From: Phytophthora sp. 'mugwort'
Taxonomy: Eukaryota; Oomycota; Peronosporomycetes; Peronosporales; Peronosporaceae
Assembly: GCA_033558025.1 (NCBI GenBank)
Contig: JAUCEF010000003.1
Location: 372,001 to 436,000 of the forward strand
DNA length: 64,000 nucleotides
Direction: 5' to 3'
Shown here: positions 1 to 9,686 of the stretch, piece by piece
Numbering within the stretch: the stretch's first letter is position 1
Layout: every line of letters begins with the position of its first letter
Made by a program: the position numbers and the translations under genes
The notes under the pieces: model-generated
What the model saw: only the letters and a program-made list of their open reading frames with translations
Databases searched by the model: none
What the model was told of the DNA's origin: nothing

Positions 1-153
1 GTCTACAAGTTCGGATACTCCGATGTCCAGCACGTTGACCGACTCGGTCCAGTGCCCGCGCCAAAAGCGCTTTTGCTTCCTAGCAGAGGTGAGTTCATGA
101 CTCACCAAAGCTCCACCAGGAGTAAAGCGCGTTGCGCCCAAAAGCTTCGACCT

Positions 154-735
154 CTAATCAATCCATGGCTCATGGCGTTCCAGCCATGCCATGCCCAGGA
201 TGAGGTCGTACCAGGAATCCAGGACCGGGACCAGACAACGTTCCACGCTATCGAAGTCGAGAAACTTCACGCCCATGTTCACAGGAATCTTAGGCACCAT
301 GACACGGGTCTTCGTCGCTAGGCGAACAGTGATGATGTCACTCCTGCGCTCCCTGACCGCTTTAGCGTATTGCTGACTTCCTTCCATCGTGGAGCGTCGA
401 GCATAGTTGCCCGACGCCCCGGAATCGATCAAGATGATCCATGGCTTCTCAAAGCCCCACCGTCGTCTCGACGACGAACAAGCCCGGTTGCAGGCACGTT
501 CCGTCTTAGAGATTACGGATCTCTCCGGGGCTGGGCCCTGTTGCCATCCACCTCCATAAGACTCAACAGAACTCAGTTTCCCCCAGCAGGACGCCGCGCC
601 TACTGAGTGTCGCCGTTTCCCCGCGACAAGCCGATGGCTTGGCTCGACGCAGAGCGAAGGCTCATAGGAGCTTGACGCAACCTGCGTGACGGTAAGGTTG
701 CCCTCAAATGGGTAGTGCTTCGGCAGATGAAGCAC
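154..735 (-). pseudogene. gypsy retropepsin-like aspartic protease fragment
   Basis: This 193-codon frame contains the retropepsin signature LIDSGASGNYARR at about residues 101-113. It ends with the second protease motif, DLILGMAWLERHEPWID (compare ILG-x-x-W/F-L in gypsy proteases). The catalytic DSG triad is present. The first ~90 residues look like a shifted-frame region rather than gag, so the open frame is partly accidental. It continues toward position 1, where reverse transcriptase would be expected. It is one of three protease relics in the window (also ~19.2-19.4 kb and ~59.1-59.5 kb). Confidence 0.72.
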
Positions 736-983
736 CGACGAACACCCATACGATGCTCGGCAGCATGAAGCTCAGCTTCCTCATCTTCAGCGCAGCTGAG
801 ATCCATAGGAACTGGTCCCTCTAACGGAGTAGTGTTAGCAACACCCCAACCAAGTCGAGAGGACTTGAAGTTGAACTCGGTGTGGTATTGCAGATCCGGA
901 TAAGATGGAAGTTGACCGGTAGCTGGAGGATCCACGTCGCCAGCAGCAGTCATAACAGTGTCAAGGTGGTGGATCCGGACCAT
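600..983 (-). pseudogene. gypsy gag C-terminal fragment with zinc knuckle
   Basis: A 127-residue reading frame contains a PMDLS motif typical of the gag linker in oomycete gypsy elements and a degenerate CCHC-like knuckle (CFICRSTTHLRATLP) in which the last cysteine is not in place. The frame ends at a stop before the protease, which lies in another frame. Its N-terminal end falls inside the left arm of the large palindrome (881-2751), so the true gag start and capsid domain are not here. It is non-functional. Confidence 0.6.
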
Positions 984-2751
984 GCGACACGCCTGGTCTG
1001 TATATGGTACGGATACTGGACCCGTCCCGTGGGGTGAGGGCTAGGTACTAGATCCGATCAGTTTAGCGCACACCGGGTTCAAGATCCGTAGCTAAAGGGA
1101 GGTAGAGTGGAGACGGGTGGCCAGGAATAGGTCAGAGATGGGATCCTGGGTTATAAGTAGTCCGTAGGATAGGTTTTTGGATGGGATCCGAAGGTAGATA
1201 GCCTAGTCTAAGGTACAAATCAGAACCAAATTTGCACTGGAAGACCGACTTGCTTATAGTATAGGGGATTTTTATTGGCCCCATATATAGACCAGGTCTA
1301 AGCTTTGGCGATCTTCCTGCACACGTGGCAGCCACTGGATAGCTTGGCCAGGTCGCGCTCGCCCTTTGGCTTCTCAACACCCTTCAAGATCCCGCTATTG
1401 GAAGCGGTAAGCATCGTAAAGGAACAAGAACAAATCCGGTAAGGAGCAAGGACACCCTCAAGAAGGAACAACTCCGGATCATGTATTTCTATTATGGATC
1501 CACAAGGTCTACGTAAGAGCTCAAGACCAAACCAACACCGGATCTCGTGCGCAGGAAAACCCGAGCAGATCCACCCCCTCCCAAGTCCCCACAAGGACGT
1601 CCAAGCCCCACCAAGTGCGCATCTCGTGTCAACGGAAAGAGCAGTATAGCCCGCTGACGGGTAGACGAGGTGAACCACTCAGCAACAACACGGCCGTCGG
1701 CGTACCCACTCCGTTAGTCGGCGGCTGGGCGCAGTGCGTGTGAGTTGAGATCCTACTGAATTTCAGTGGATCCACTCCACCACAGCATCATCATGGGACT
1801 CACTGTGAAATCCCGCGTCGCCAAGTGATCCGGGCACGCGCACCATTGTGATGGAGTGGACTCACTGAAATTCAGTAGGATCTCAACTCACACGCACTGC
1901 GCCCAGCCGCCGACTAACGGAGTGGGTACGCCGACGGCCGTGTTGTTGCTGAGTGGTTCACCTCGTCTACCCGTCAGCGGGCTATACTGCTCTTTCCGTT
2001 GACACGAGATGCGCACTTGGTGGGGCTTGGACGTCCTTGTGGGGACTTGGGAGGGGGTGGATCTGCTCGGGTATTCCTGCGCACGAGATCCGGTGTTGGT
2101 TTGGTCTTGAGCTCTTACGTAGACCTTGTGGATCCATAATAGAAATACATGATCCGGAGTTGTTCCTTCTTGAGGGTGTCCTTGCTCCTTACCGGATTTG
2201 TTCTTGTTCCTTTACGATGCTTACCGCTTCCAATAGCGGGATCTTGAAGGGTGTTGAGAAGCCAAAGGGCGAGCGCGACCTGGCCAAGCTATCCAGTGGC
2301 TGCCACGTGTGCAGGAAGATCGCCAAAGCTTAGACCTGGTCTATATATGGGGCCAATAAAAATCCCCTATACTATAAGCAAGTCGGTCTTCCAGTGCAAA
2401 TTTGGTTCTGATTTGTACCTTAGACTAGGCTATCTACCTTCGATCCCATCCAAAAACCTATCCTACGGACTACTTATAACCCAGGATCCCATCTCTGACC
2501 TATTCCTGGCCACCCGTCTCCACTCTACCTCCCTTTAGCTACGGATCTTGAACCCGGTGTGCGCTAAACTGATCGGATCTAGTACCTAGCCCTCACCCCA
2601 CGGGACGGGTCCAGTATCCGTACCATATACAGACCAGGCGTGTCGCATGGTCCGGATCCATCACCTTGACGCTGTTATGACTGCTGCTGGCGACGTGGAT
2701 CCTCCGGCTACCGGTCAACTTCCATTTTATCCGGACCTGCAATATCACAAC
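881..2751. repeat. large head-to-head LTR palindrome (arms ~904 bp, loop ~62 bp)
   Basis: The left arm 881-1784 is the near-exact reverse complement of the right arm 1847-2751, with a unique centre 1785-1846. The 126-codon frames at 1298-1678 (-) and 1953-2333 (+) differ at a single residue (F versus I). The 82- and 95-codon frames beside them share their first part and then diverge because of a one-base indel near 1190/2440. The arms contain the LTRs plus 5' leader of two gypsy copies pointing away from each other. Outside the arms the two flanks are unrelated. Confidence 0.9.
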
Positions 2752-2793
2752 CGCCCCTGACACGTTGTGACCACCGCGCAACGGTAACACACT

Positions 2794-5007
2794 ATGTCAC
2801 GTGATCCACAATTCAACCCACTGCCGTCGACCCAGATCAAGCATCCCACCATATCATCCGCCCGCCGTACTCATAATACTGACGCCACGTCTCGCGCTGC
2901 CGTATTCGCCGGGCAAGGTTTGTCTCCAGACGCCCCTCCTCCATGTGCGCACTGTGATCACACGCCGCCGGATCCTTCCGCGGCGGCAACTTCGGTAATG
3001 CTGGATCTGGATCCGCTGCGAGCCGCGGCAACATCGATCCACACCTTCGTTGGTGCCTACGACGAGCTGCTGGCCAACCACAGCAAGCCCTGCGGGATAT
3101 GATTGCTGCTCGTCGCCACAACGAAGAGCTCCACACGTTGGCGAAGCCCAACTGGACGACTGCGCGCTCATTCGTGGACTTCGTCCAGCACCGCTACGAC
3201 GTTATCTAGGGGCGTCTTCGCCAAAGCACGCAGCTTGAAGCCGAACCGCGCCAAGAAGCTGACCGTCTCCGCGTGGGGGTCCAGGGTTTCGGCGATCTGC
3301 GGGCGCACTACGCCTTGCTAGAAGAAACCAGCGCGGAGGCGTACACCCGTCTGCAAGACTATGCCCTCGGTTTGGCGCGTCGCTTATTCGACCATAGCAG
3401 TGCCGCGCCAGCCGATCCGCTCAGGGCTGCCCCTTCCCTTGCGCAGGATCTGCGGTATGAAGCGACCGGGCTGAGGCAGCGATCCGCCGACATCGAACAG
3501 CATTGTCAAACCGCTCGATCCGAGCGTGACACGGCGTTCAGAGGTCTATTTCGCCTTCAGAATGACCAAGCGGATCTTCAGCGTAGACACGAGCAGCGGA
3601 AACACCATGTCCGTGATCTGGAACGTGAAGCTCAGCGACTGCGGGAAGAACTGCACCAACGGCTCGACGGATCGGTTCCCGCGGCAGATCTGCATGTACA
3701 CAGATCGAGCTGCACGTCCGAGGTGAGCGGATCCATGAGCTAGAGGGTTTTCTTGACAAGGCTGAGCGTCGCCGTGCGGATTTTCACAAGGTTCACGATC
3801 ATACCGTGGGCAAGCTAGATGCTGCCCGGGAAGAGCTTGAGCGCCTGAAGCGCTCGCTGGGGGCAGCTTGCCGAGATCACACGCGTGCCGAAGATTCGCT
3901 GCACCAGACGCAAGACCAACTCTGTAATCTCCGCGTGGACCACAAGACTCTCGAAGCTGCTCGCGACACGATCGCTCAGGAACTCAAGAGGACCCAGAGT
4001 CAGATGACTCGCGCTAACACCAAGATCTAAGCCGGCGCTCAAGTTTGGCGAGATCTGGAGTCTGCGGCGGCCCAAGTGACTCAGCTGACCAGCGAACGCG
4101 ACCACCCGCGCCTGGATCTCGACAATGCTATGCAGGAGGGTCAGAAATATTTCAAGGCCCAGAGAGATCTCAGACATGCAGCAAGCGTACCAGCTGGTCC
4201 GCCAAGATCTCGATCGATTCCGCGGTCAGCATGAGCTTCTGTCGCAAGATCACCAAGACCTGCTCGGCAAGCACGGCTCGGCCGTCATGGAGTGGGACAG
4301 CTCTCTCGACAACTTAGCGTCGATCGCCTCGGCCGCCATGCGGAACTCGTCGGTTGCACGTAGCGGTCGGTCTAATTCCGTGGCTCGCAGTGACCAGGCT
4401 TCTTTCAAGAGGCCCTTGAGTCCACCCCTTCTCCTCGCCACGAGGATCCGATCCCGCCGAAGAAGGTGCCTCGTTCCTCATCCCCTGCGGTGGATGGCGC
4501 AACTGCCTCCGGATCGGCCTCGAAGGTGCCTTCAGTCCAATCCGGATCCTCCTTGAATCTCGTTGTTGACGCCGCGACTGAGGTCGGTGATGGAGACTAC
4601 GAGTACCCCGGCACAGGATCTGGGTCTAGCTCCGATCCCGGTTCCAGCTCTAGCAGTAGTGGATCCGACGCCGCGCTCGTCGACTCGGACGCGATCTTCG
4701 ATGACTCCGACGACGACGAGCTCCACATGGCTCTGGCGCGATCCCGATCCGACGCCCTTCGACGCAGTTTTTTCGCGGAGATCTCTGGTGGCGAAGGATC
4801 TCAGGCTACGCCCATCGTGGTCGACAAAGATCCGAACTCTGCCGAAACGGAGGAAGGGATAGAAGACTCAGGCGGCTGGCACACCCAATCCGACTCTTTT
4901 GGCGGTTGCACCCGCCACGGATCCTGCTTCCCAGCCGTTCGGTCCTGCTGATAGTTTTCTCCCCGGCTCCCATCAACCGCGGGTCGTGATCGCGGAAGAG
5001 GTAGCAC
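2794..5007 (+). pseudogene. long coiled-coil ORF of GATC-rich retroelement (gag-like position), frameshifted
   Basis: Consecutive frames at 2794-3102, 3273-3743, 3806-4030, 4125-4556 and 4466-4951 read as one protein broken by several frameshifts and stops. Its start is proline/alanine rich. A long heptad-like region rich in Gln, Arg, Glu, Asp and Leu (about 3290-4290) predicts an extended coiled coil. A basic Ser/Arg-rich stretch and a very acidic Ser/Gly/Asp tail (about 4590-4740) follow. No zinc knuckle, protease or polymerase motif is visible in it. The position directly 3' of an LTR suggests a gag-like structural protein, but that is inference; it could also be a captured host coiled-coil gene. 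Confidence 0.45.
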
Positions 5008-5480
5008 TTTGGGATCCTTCCCAGATTAGTGTGCTTACCCTCGACACCCTCCCGCCCGGATCCTGATCGACAACCGGGTGCTCTCGGCCGGGTGGGTGTT
5101 CCCTGAGCGGGCCAGTCGCGGGGGGCAACTAGATCCTTCGCGTTACGTTCCGAGCCTGCTCACGAAAGAGGACATCATAGCTCTGTACAGGGAGAGCCGT
5201 GGAAGGCCCTCGACGTACCAGCCCTGGAGCCGCTGACTTTTGATCCGGCCAGATCCGCCGGGGTAGCAGCGCTGTCTACGAGCTACAGGCCTTCTACGAG
5301 GATCACCGTCAGCCCAACTGGGAAGCTACGCACCCTTCCCGATCCCCAAGTCCGAGCGCGACGCACACGCGTGGTTCGCGCCCTTCTACGTGGACGTAAG
5401 AATCGGAGCTCGCACGATCGCGCCAAGTTCCGGAATCGGCAAGGCCAGATCTTCGAAAAGGCTCGCTAGTCGGGAGCTAG
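5008..5480 (+). other. decayed 3' continuation of the GATC-rich coding region
   Basis: No long frame survives, but pieces in mixed frames (about 5250-5460) read as an aromatic and basic peptide around EDHRQPNWEATHPSPIPKSE followed by a basic stretch, resembling what often follows such retroelement ORFs in oomycetes. GATC remains frequent up to about 5460. After 5480 the composition changes to AT-richer sequence. Confidence 0.35.
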
Positions 5481-5597
5481 ATTCAGATGCAAAAGCAACT
5501 CGATTTAGTTTTATAGATTCTTCAGTATGTCTGTATGACCACCTCATTCGGAATAGTAGCTCGAATGCTTAATATTTGGGCCTCAATGGCGGTCCTG

Positions 5598-6059
5598 TCA
5601 AGTGATCTTCATGTCTGACTGCCAGGTCAGCGAATACCTCAATGCGAAAGTCGTCAACCTTTCCCTGCTCTTGTTGGTGCGTTTTCGAGTCGTAGACGTG
5701 ATACACGGTGTGCATGTATTTCTTAAAAGGAGGAAAGCATTGGGTGAAATAGCTGTGGATGAGCTCCCAGAAGTTAGTTTGATCATCTTGTCGACGTAGC
5801 CAATGATCACCATCGGGACGGCGAATTTGTGCTTGAATAATTCCTCAATCGGTGCACAATACAAGCACAAAACCTGCGATACCGGAGAAGAAAAAAAAAC
5901 GGGTACCGTGCTGACACTCATGGCGGCCAGTCGACAATGTATTAAAAAAAGCAGCAAGAATTGCGCCACAGCAGCATTGAACTGGGTGCTTGAGTAGCGT
6001 AGTTGATAGTCAAGTAGAGGACAGCGGCTGCAGAAGACGGGGAAATAAATCTTGGCCAA
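5598..6059 (-). pseudogene. SWEET (MtN3/saliva) sugar transporter pseudogene
   Basis: The frame starts LAKIYFPVF and later reads CLYCAPIEELFKHKFAVPMV followed by IGYVDKMIKLTSG. It aligns with LAKIYFPVF, CLYCAPMEKLY and PMVLAGYMNNMIWLTFG of the intact SWEET gene at 62228-63173. Directly upstream (about 6060-6071) the codons read M-Y-G-stop, where the intact gene has M-Y-G-Y, so the start of the second exon carries a TAG nonsense mutation. The block between the two conserved segments is out of frame, and after LTSG the sequence loses similarity. No first exon matching the intact gene was found up to ~6.6 kb. It is a dead, truncated paralogue on the opposite strand to the live copy. Confidence 0.8.
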
Positions 6060-6602
6060 CTATCCATACATACTTTGAAAATTAGGGAGCTACTCACGTG
6101 GAACCACGATCTGTCACCACAAAAATTGACAGTGGATTGAACATGGTGGCTGTATACCTCCGCGCATCATTAAATTCACCTCAAGGACGTCCCTCAAGCT
6201 GATGATTTCCAAAGCGTATCTGCCACACTAAATGTGGCATCCAGATTTTGGATGTGAGTTGTTTTCGCAATAGACTCAATCATTGGTTGCTGTCATTTGT
6301 AGCCAAAAGGCCTCCTAGATGCGAGGCTGGTGTGACAAGACAAGTTGCAACACTTCTTTTCGATTGGTAAGGCTGGTCTGGAAGTTCTGTGCTTGCTGCC
6401 GCTACTAGCTAACTAGAAGCTTGTACCCTTGAACGTAATGTCCCAACGACATATATTTGCCTCGCGATGAAAGACATATTTAGTCTCGCGACTGCACGCA
6501 TATTTCTCGTCAACGGGCACGACCCCTAGCAAAATTGGAAACATTTATTGTCAAATTCGGGGCGTGATATCGACACGAGGCTCCGGTCCTTTGTACATGT
6601 AG
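6060..6602. other. intergenic, no gene seen
   Basis: AT-rich sequence between the SWEET relic and the 3' end of the methyltransferase gene. It has only short unrelated frames. The first exon of the SWEET relic would be expected here but was not recognised. Confidence 0.5.
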
Positions 6603-7597
6603 TTACGAAGACTTTCGCGTAAACTTTAGAATGGAAAGCCTTTCGTTCTTAGCCTTGGTTGAACGAACAACCTGAGCACGAAAGACGACAACAGTGAGCG
6701 TTGGTATAGAACTAGGACGCCAACACGAGCTAGCAGCACAACGCACCATCATTTCGAAACCATCCTTTGCAAGAATAGCAGCGATTTCTTTGGGTTTATT
6801 TTCCACCACCACAACCATGTAGAATACCCCTCGAGGAGACAATAGATCATTCAGTTTAGGTAGCAGTCGGTCAATCACTTCACGTCCGTGGAGCCCACCG
6901 GCCCATGCAGCTTCAATTCCTCTAGAAAACATTTTCATTAGCACAACAAAGCCTTCTAGCTCCAATTGCCCGTACATTCCACACTACAGCAAGCACTTAC
7001 GTCGATCCAACCTCTTCTGACGGAGTCGGGACATAGGGAGGATTGAACAATAGCACGTCAACTTGACCCTGCGACAATTAGCCATCGAGACGGTCAGTTA
7101 GCAAAGCATCCACATCACTAAATCCCCTCTCTTTACCTGTATCCGTGGTTCGTAGCACTGCAACAAGTCTGTGCGTGCAATATCGAACGCTTCAGCTCCA
7201 TTGTTCTTCGCCGTCTGCTGCGCTACGGCGGCCGCCAATGGATTAATGTCCGTCGCCAAGAACATCGCTCTCGTCCCCAACTTCTGCAATTGCGTCGCCA
7301 AATACACGAAAACTGCGCCACTTCCACATCTGAAGCAATTGCCAATGAATGCGCCACAAATCATTAAACACAGGCACCATGACAACCATCCAATAGTCGA
7401 CTGATGACGGACCCGATCTCCACGCAAATCGAAGGGTCCAGCGCCACCAAGTGAGGAAGTTCATCTTGCAATGCGTCCAGGAACAGGAACGTGTCTTCCG
7501 CTGGCTCGTACACGTCGCAGTCGTATGCCATGTCGATCGTCGGTAGCTCCGCCATGGTTTCCGCTGTTGCCATTTGTGCCGAGGGTGTGTGCACCAC
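6603..7597 (-). CDS. N6AMT1: HemK2/N6AMT1-type protein (eRF1 glutamine) methyltransferase
   Basis: Four exons are inferred: 7597-7413, 7329-7137, 7068-7001 and 6921-6603, with GT-AG introns of 83, 68 and 79 bp. Splicing gives a continuous 254-residue class I SAM methyltransferase. The N-terminus has the family motif YEPAEDTFLFLDAL. Joining exons 1 and 2 creates the SAM motif EIGCGSGAVF at about 58-67. Exon 3 supplies LLFNPPYVPT with the catalytic NPPY at 135-138, and exon 4 begins with the family motif GIEAAWAGGLHGREV. By family knowledge this enzyme, with a Trm112 partner, methylates the Gln of the GGQ motif of release factor eRF1. Alternative starts are M9 and M15 of the same frame (MATAETM...). 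The gene is divergent from the acidic protein gene, with 29 bp between the start codons. Confidence 0.9.
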
Positions 7598-7626
7598 ATG
7601 AAACTAGTGATCTTGAAGAGACGCAT

Positions 7627-8211
7627 ATGGTCAGTGAGCTTTTCCGAAGTGCGATGGACTCGGTCGAAGATGAAGATGGCTACAATAGCAGTGCAGGCAG
7701 CGTGGACGAAGATGCCGAGCTGGAGTTATCGTGTGCGCTGCATGACTTGGCACTGAGGGTGAAAACCTTCGAGGCCAATATGCAAGGGCGATTCCGACAC
7801 GACCTGGAGGACGAGGACGACGAGGAGGAGATCACGGAGGACATCGACCATTTCGAAGATGAACCGAGTTCGAGTTACAACGGGAGACGTCAGGTGGACT
7901 CGGATTCGGCTTCTCCGAAGCGTAGAAGGAGGAGGTCGAGCAATTCCAACGTGGCGAAACCTGAACAGGACGACGAGGACGACGAGGACGACGAGGACTA
8001 TGACGAGCTGAACAGTGACGAGGAAGATCAACCTCAGGCGAAATACGGGCATTGCGAATTGAAGTCGGAGGAATCCGAGGAATGGGACTCCCAGGAAGAG
8101 AAGGAAGAGCTGTGCGAGCTTAAGCAAAACATTGCCAAGCTGCTGCAAAGCATGCAGGAGGAGGCTAAAGCGCTCGAGGATAACCAGTCAGATTGCAAAG
8201 CTGCAGACTAG
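7627..8211 (+). CDS. acidic nuclear-type protein of unknown function
   Basis: A single exon of 194 residues. I chose the ATG at 7627 (MVSELFRSAMDSVEDEDGY) rather than an upstream in-frame start at 7471, which lies inside the divergent methyltransferase exon. ATG 7654 is another possibility. The protein has an N-terminal Asp/Glu/Ser region, a short helical segment (ELELSCALHDLALRVKTFEA), an acidic block, a basic cluster PKRRRRRSS that could be a nuclear localisation signal, a second run of alternating D/E residues, and a C-terminal coiled-coil segment (KEELCELKQNIAKLLQSMQE). No catalytic domain is recognised. The composition suggests a nuclear or chromatin-associated adaptor, which is inference only. 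It shares a tiny bidirectional promoter region with the methyltransferase and is convergent with the Myb-like gene (194 bp apart). Confidence 0.7.
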   Translation: MVSELFRSAMDSVEDEDGYNSSAGSVDEDAELELSCALHDLALRVKTFEANMQGRFRHDLEDEDDEEEITEDIDHFEDEPSSSYNGRRQVDSDSASPKRRRRRSSNSNVAKPEQDDEDDEDDEDYDELNSDEEDQPQAKYGHCELKSEESEEWDSQEEKEELCELKQNIAKLLQSMQEEAKALEDNQSDCKAAD

Positions 8212-8405
8212 GCAGATAGCGATAGTTTACAGCTTAAAAGGAGAGGTCAATGGACAGGTGCATCAATGGAGCGCATTATCATGAAATCAATGCCAGCAGT
8301 ATTACGCCCAACACATGACCTGCTCGCTTGATGCTGGCGCTGGCTCCAACAGCCCTTCAACACTCGCCGACTCATTTACAGAAACATAGTAGTGCGTCTG
8401 CCGCC

Positions 8406-9452
8406 CTATTTCGACTGTAAATACTCCAGAAAACGCTTCTGCAGCTCGAACTCCTGTTCCCGAAGCTCCGTCTCCTTCTGACGCTGATCCATATCGAACT
8501 GAATTTTGCTCTCAATAAGCTCCAGGATCCGCGCGCGGAAGTTTTCGCTGCTACTAGTATCAGGGGCGTCCGAAGCAGTGGACACTTTGCCGCTCGTCAC
8601 AATGTCCAATTTCCGTTTTTTCTGTGACAGGGCCGTGGAGGCGTTACCAGAAGCAATAGCCTCGTTCTTCGTTGCAATGACTCTCTCCTTGCCATTGCCG
8701 TTTAGCGCCATCTGCCCTGCCATCTTGTGGTTCTTCCGGATAAGCGTCTCGTTGATCTCGCGCAGAATGGCCTCTTTCCGAGCGTTCTCCTCCATCGTGC
8801 CATGCTTAAATAACTTGTCATGCTTGCCATCTGTATACATCTTCATGAGTGCAGTCACACGATCTCTAATGTAAATAAAGAAGTAAAATAAAATATCAAG
8901 AAAAAATAATGTAAGTAAGACTACAAGAAGCAAATAAATCCTCCATCAGCTCGTGAGACCCACTCACCGGCACGTGTGCCACGAGAAGGCTCCCGAGTTC
9001 TTGAACACCTGCATACCCACAGCCTCGGCCACGTTTTGCCACATCTGCAGCCTCGTGCCATGCTTGGCCGTGAACGGATTGTTGATCTGCAGCGCCTCCA
9101 GTAGCATCACGTCCATTGTGCCGTTAAACTTGGCGTATCTGCCTCGTACCACGGGCTTCTGCTGCGACGTCGGCGCTCTGCCTATCATAGTAAGGAAATA
9201 TACATCATAGTGTTACGTTAGGAGCAATGAACCATGGCAATATAGGATAGATAATACACTTGCCGCTCTGTAACAAGAACAGCAAGGATCAGTGGCAGGA
9301 AAGAAGGTTGCAAGCTGACGCTCTCTCCGACGCCACACGCACACGCAAACCTCTTGTGTGACACGCAGCCTACCTAGCGCATTGCCCCGCTCTACTGGTA
9401 AGGTATATAAGGTCGTACCGGTGCTGGCCGGTGCGATCCCTTCGTCCGCCAT
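8406..9452 (-). CDS. Myb/SANT-like DNA-binding domain protein
   Basis: Three exons are inferred: 9452-9419, 9181-8968 and 8865-8406, with GT-AG introns of 237 and 102 bp. The joined product is 235 residues. Residues ~24-95 form a Myb/SANT- or trihelix-like domain: RGRYAKFNGTMDVMLLEAL, followed by a tryptophan in RLQMWQNVAEAVG and a third-helix-like FSWHTCRDRVTALMKMY. The middle is basic and Ser/Thr rich. The C-terminus (about 190-235) is a charged coiled coil (IESKIQFDMDQRQKETELRE). This layout is common in oomycete genomes, both as host transcription factors and as domesticated Harbinger accessory proteins. Its isolation within the host gene island and intact splicing favour a host gene. It is probably nuclear. 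Confidence 0.8.
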
Positions 9453-9686
9453 GGCGTCCAGCAAGCGCTCGCACTTAGCTCCTTCGCGCCGAAATTCTTA
9501 AAATGGGATTCCATTTTCTCGACATATCGATTTAGCGGGGGTTGTTCCAGCAAATTTTCACATGAACGTTGCCAGAAAACGCTCTAATGTTGCACTAAGG
9601 TTGCAGAGCACTTCAACCTAACCAAATTCGTGTTGCTTTGCATTAGTTAGTGCCCTACGAGTAGCTTCATCACTGACCTACGGCCC

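Larger units (their letters stand above)
1..1784 (-). mobile_element. Ty3/gypsy-type LTR retroelement copy A (5' LTR, gag tail, protease; truncated by window edge)
   Basis: Read on the minus strand, an LTR-like segment (within about 1784-1000) is followed by a gag tail with a degenerate zinc knuckle and then a retropepsin-like segment that runs to the window edge. The order LTR, gag, protease is that of Ty3/gypsy elements. Most of the capsid region is missing between the LTR side and the zinc knuckle, so this copy carries an internal deletion or a rearrangement. The segment is unusually rich in GATC, like copy B (1.85-5.5 kb) and the gypsy at 57.3-60.9 kb, suggesting one family. The exact LTR ends (TG...CA), primer binding site and target duplication were not resolved by eye. 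Confidence 0.7.
1847..5480 (+). mobile_element. Ty3/gypsy-type LTR retroelement copy B with coiled-coil 5' ORF
   Basis: The plus-strand LTR-like segment lies within about 1850-2650 and is followed by a decayed 2.5 kb coding region. GATC is extremely frequent: 12 copies in 4441-4800, where about 1.4 would be expected at random. No protease or reverse transcriptase follows before the family-like sequence stops near 5.48 kb, so the 3' half is missing. Whether the coding region belongs to the same element as the LTR is inferred from adjacency, orientation and the shared GATC bias. Confidence 0.55.

Noticed and set aside
1298..2333. Paired 126-codon frames in the palindrome arms as a real protein gene
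   Set aside because: They are mirror copies within LTR sequence, have no domain, and the neighbouring frame is broken by an indel between arms; likely chance frames in the LTR.
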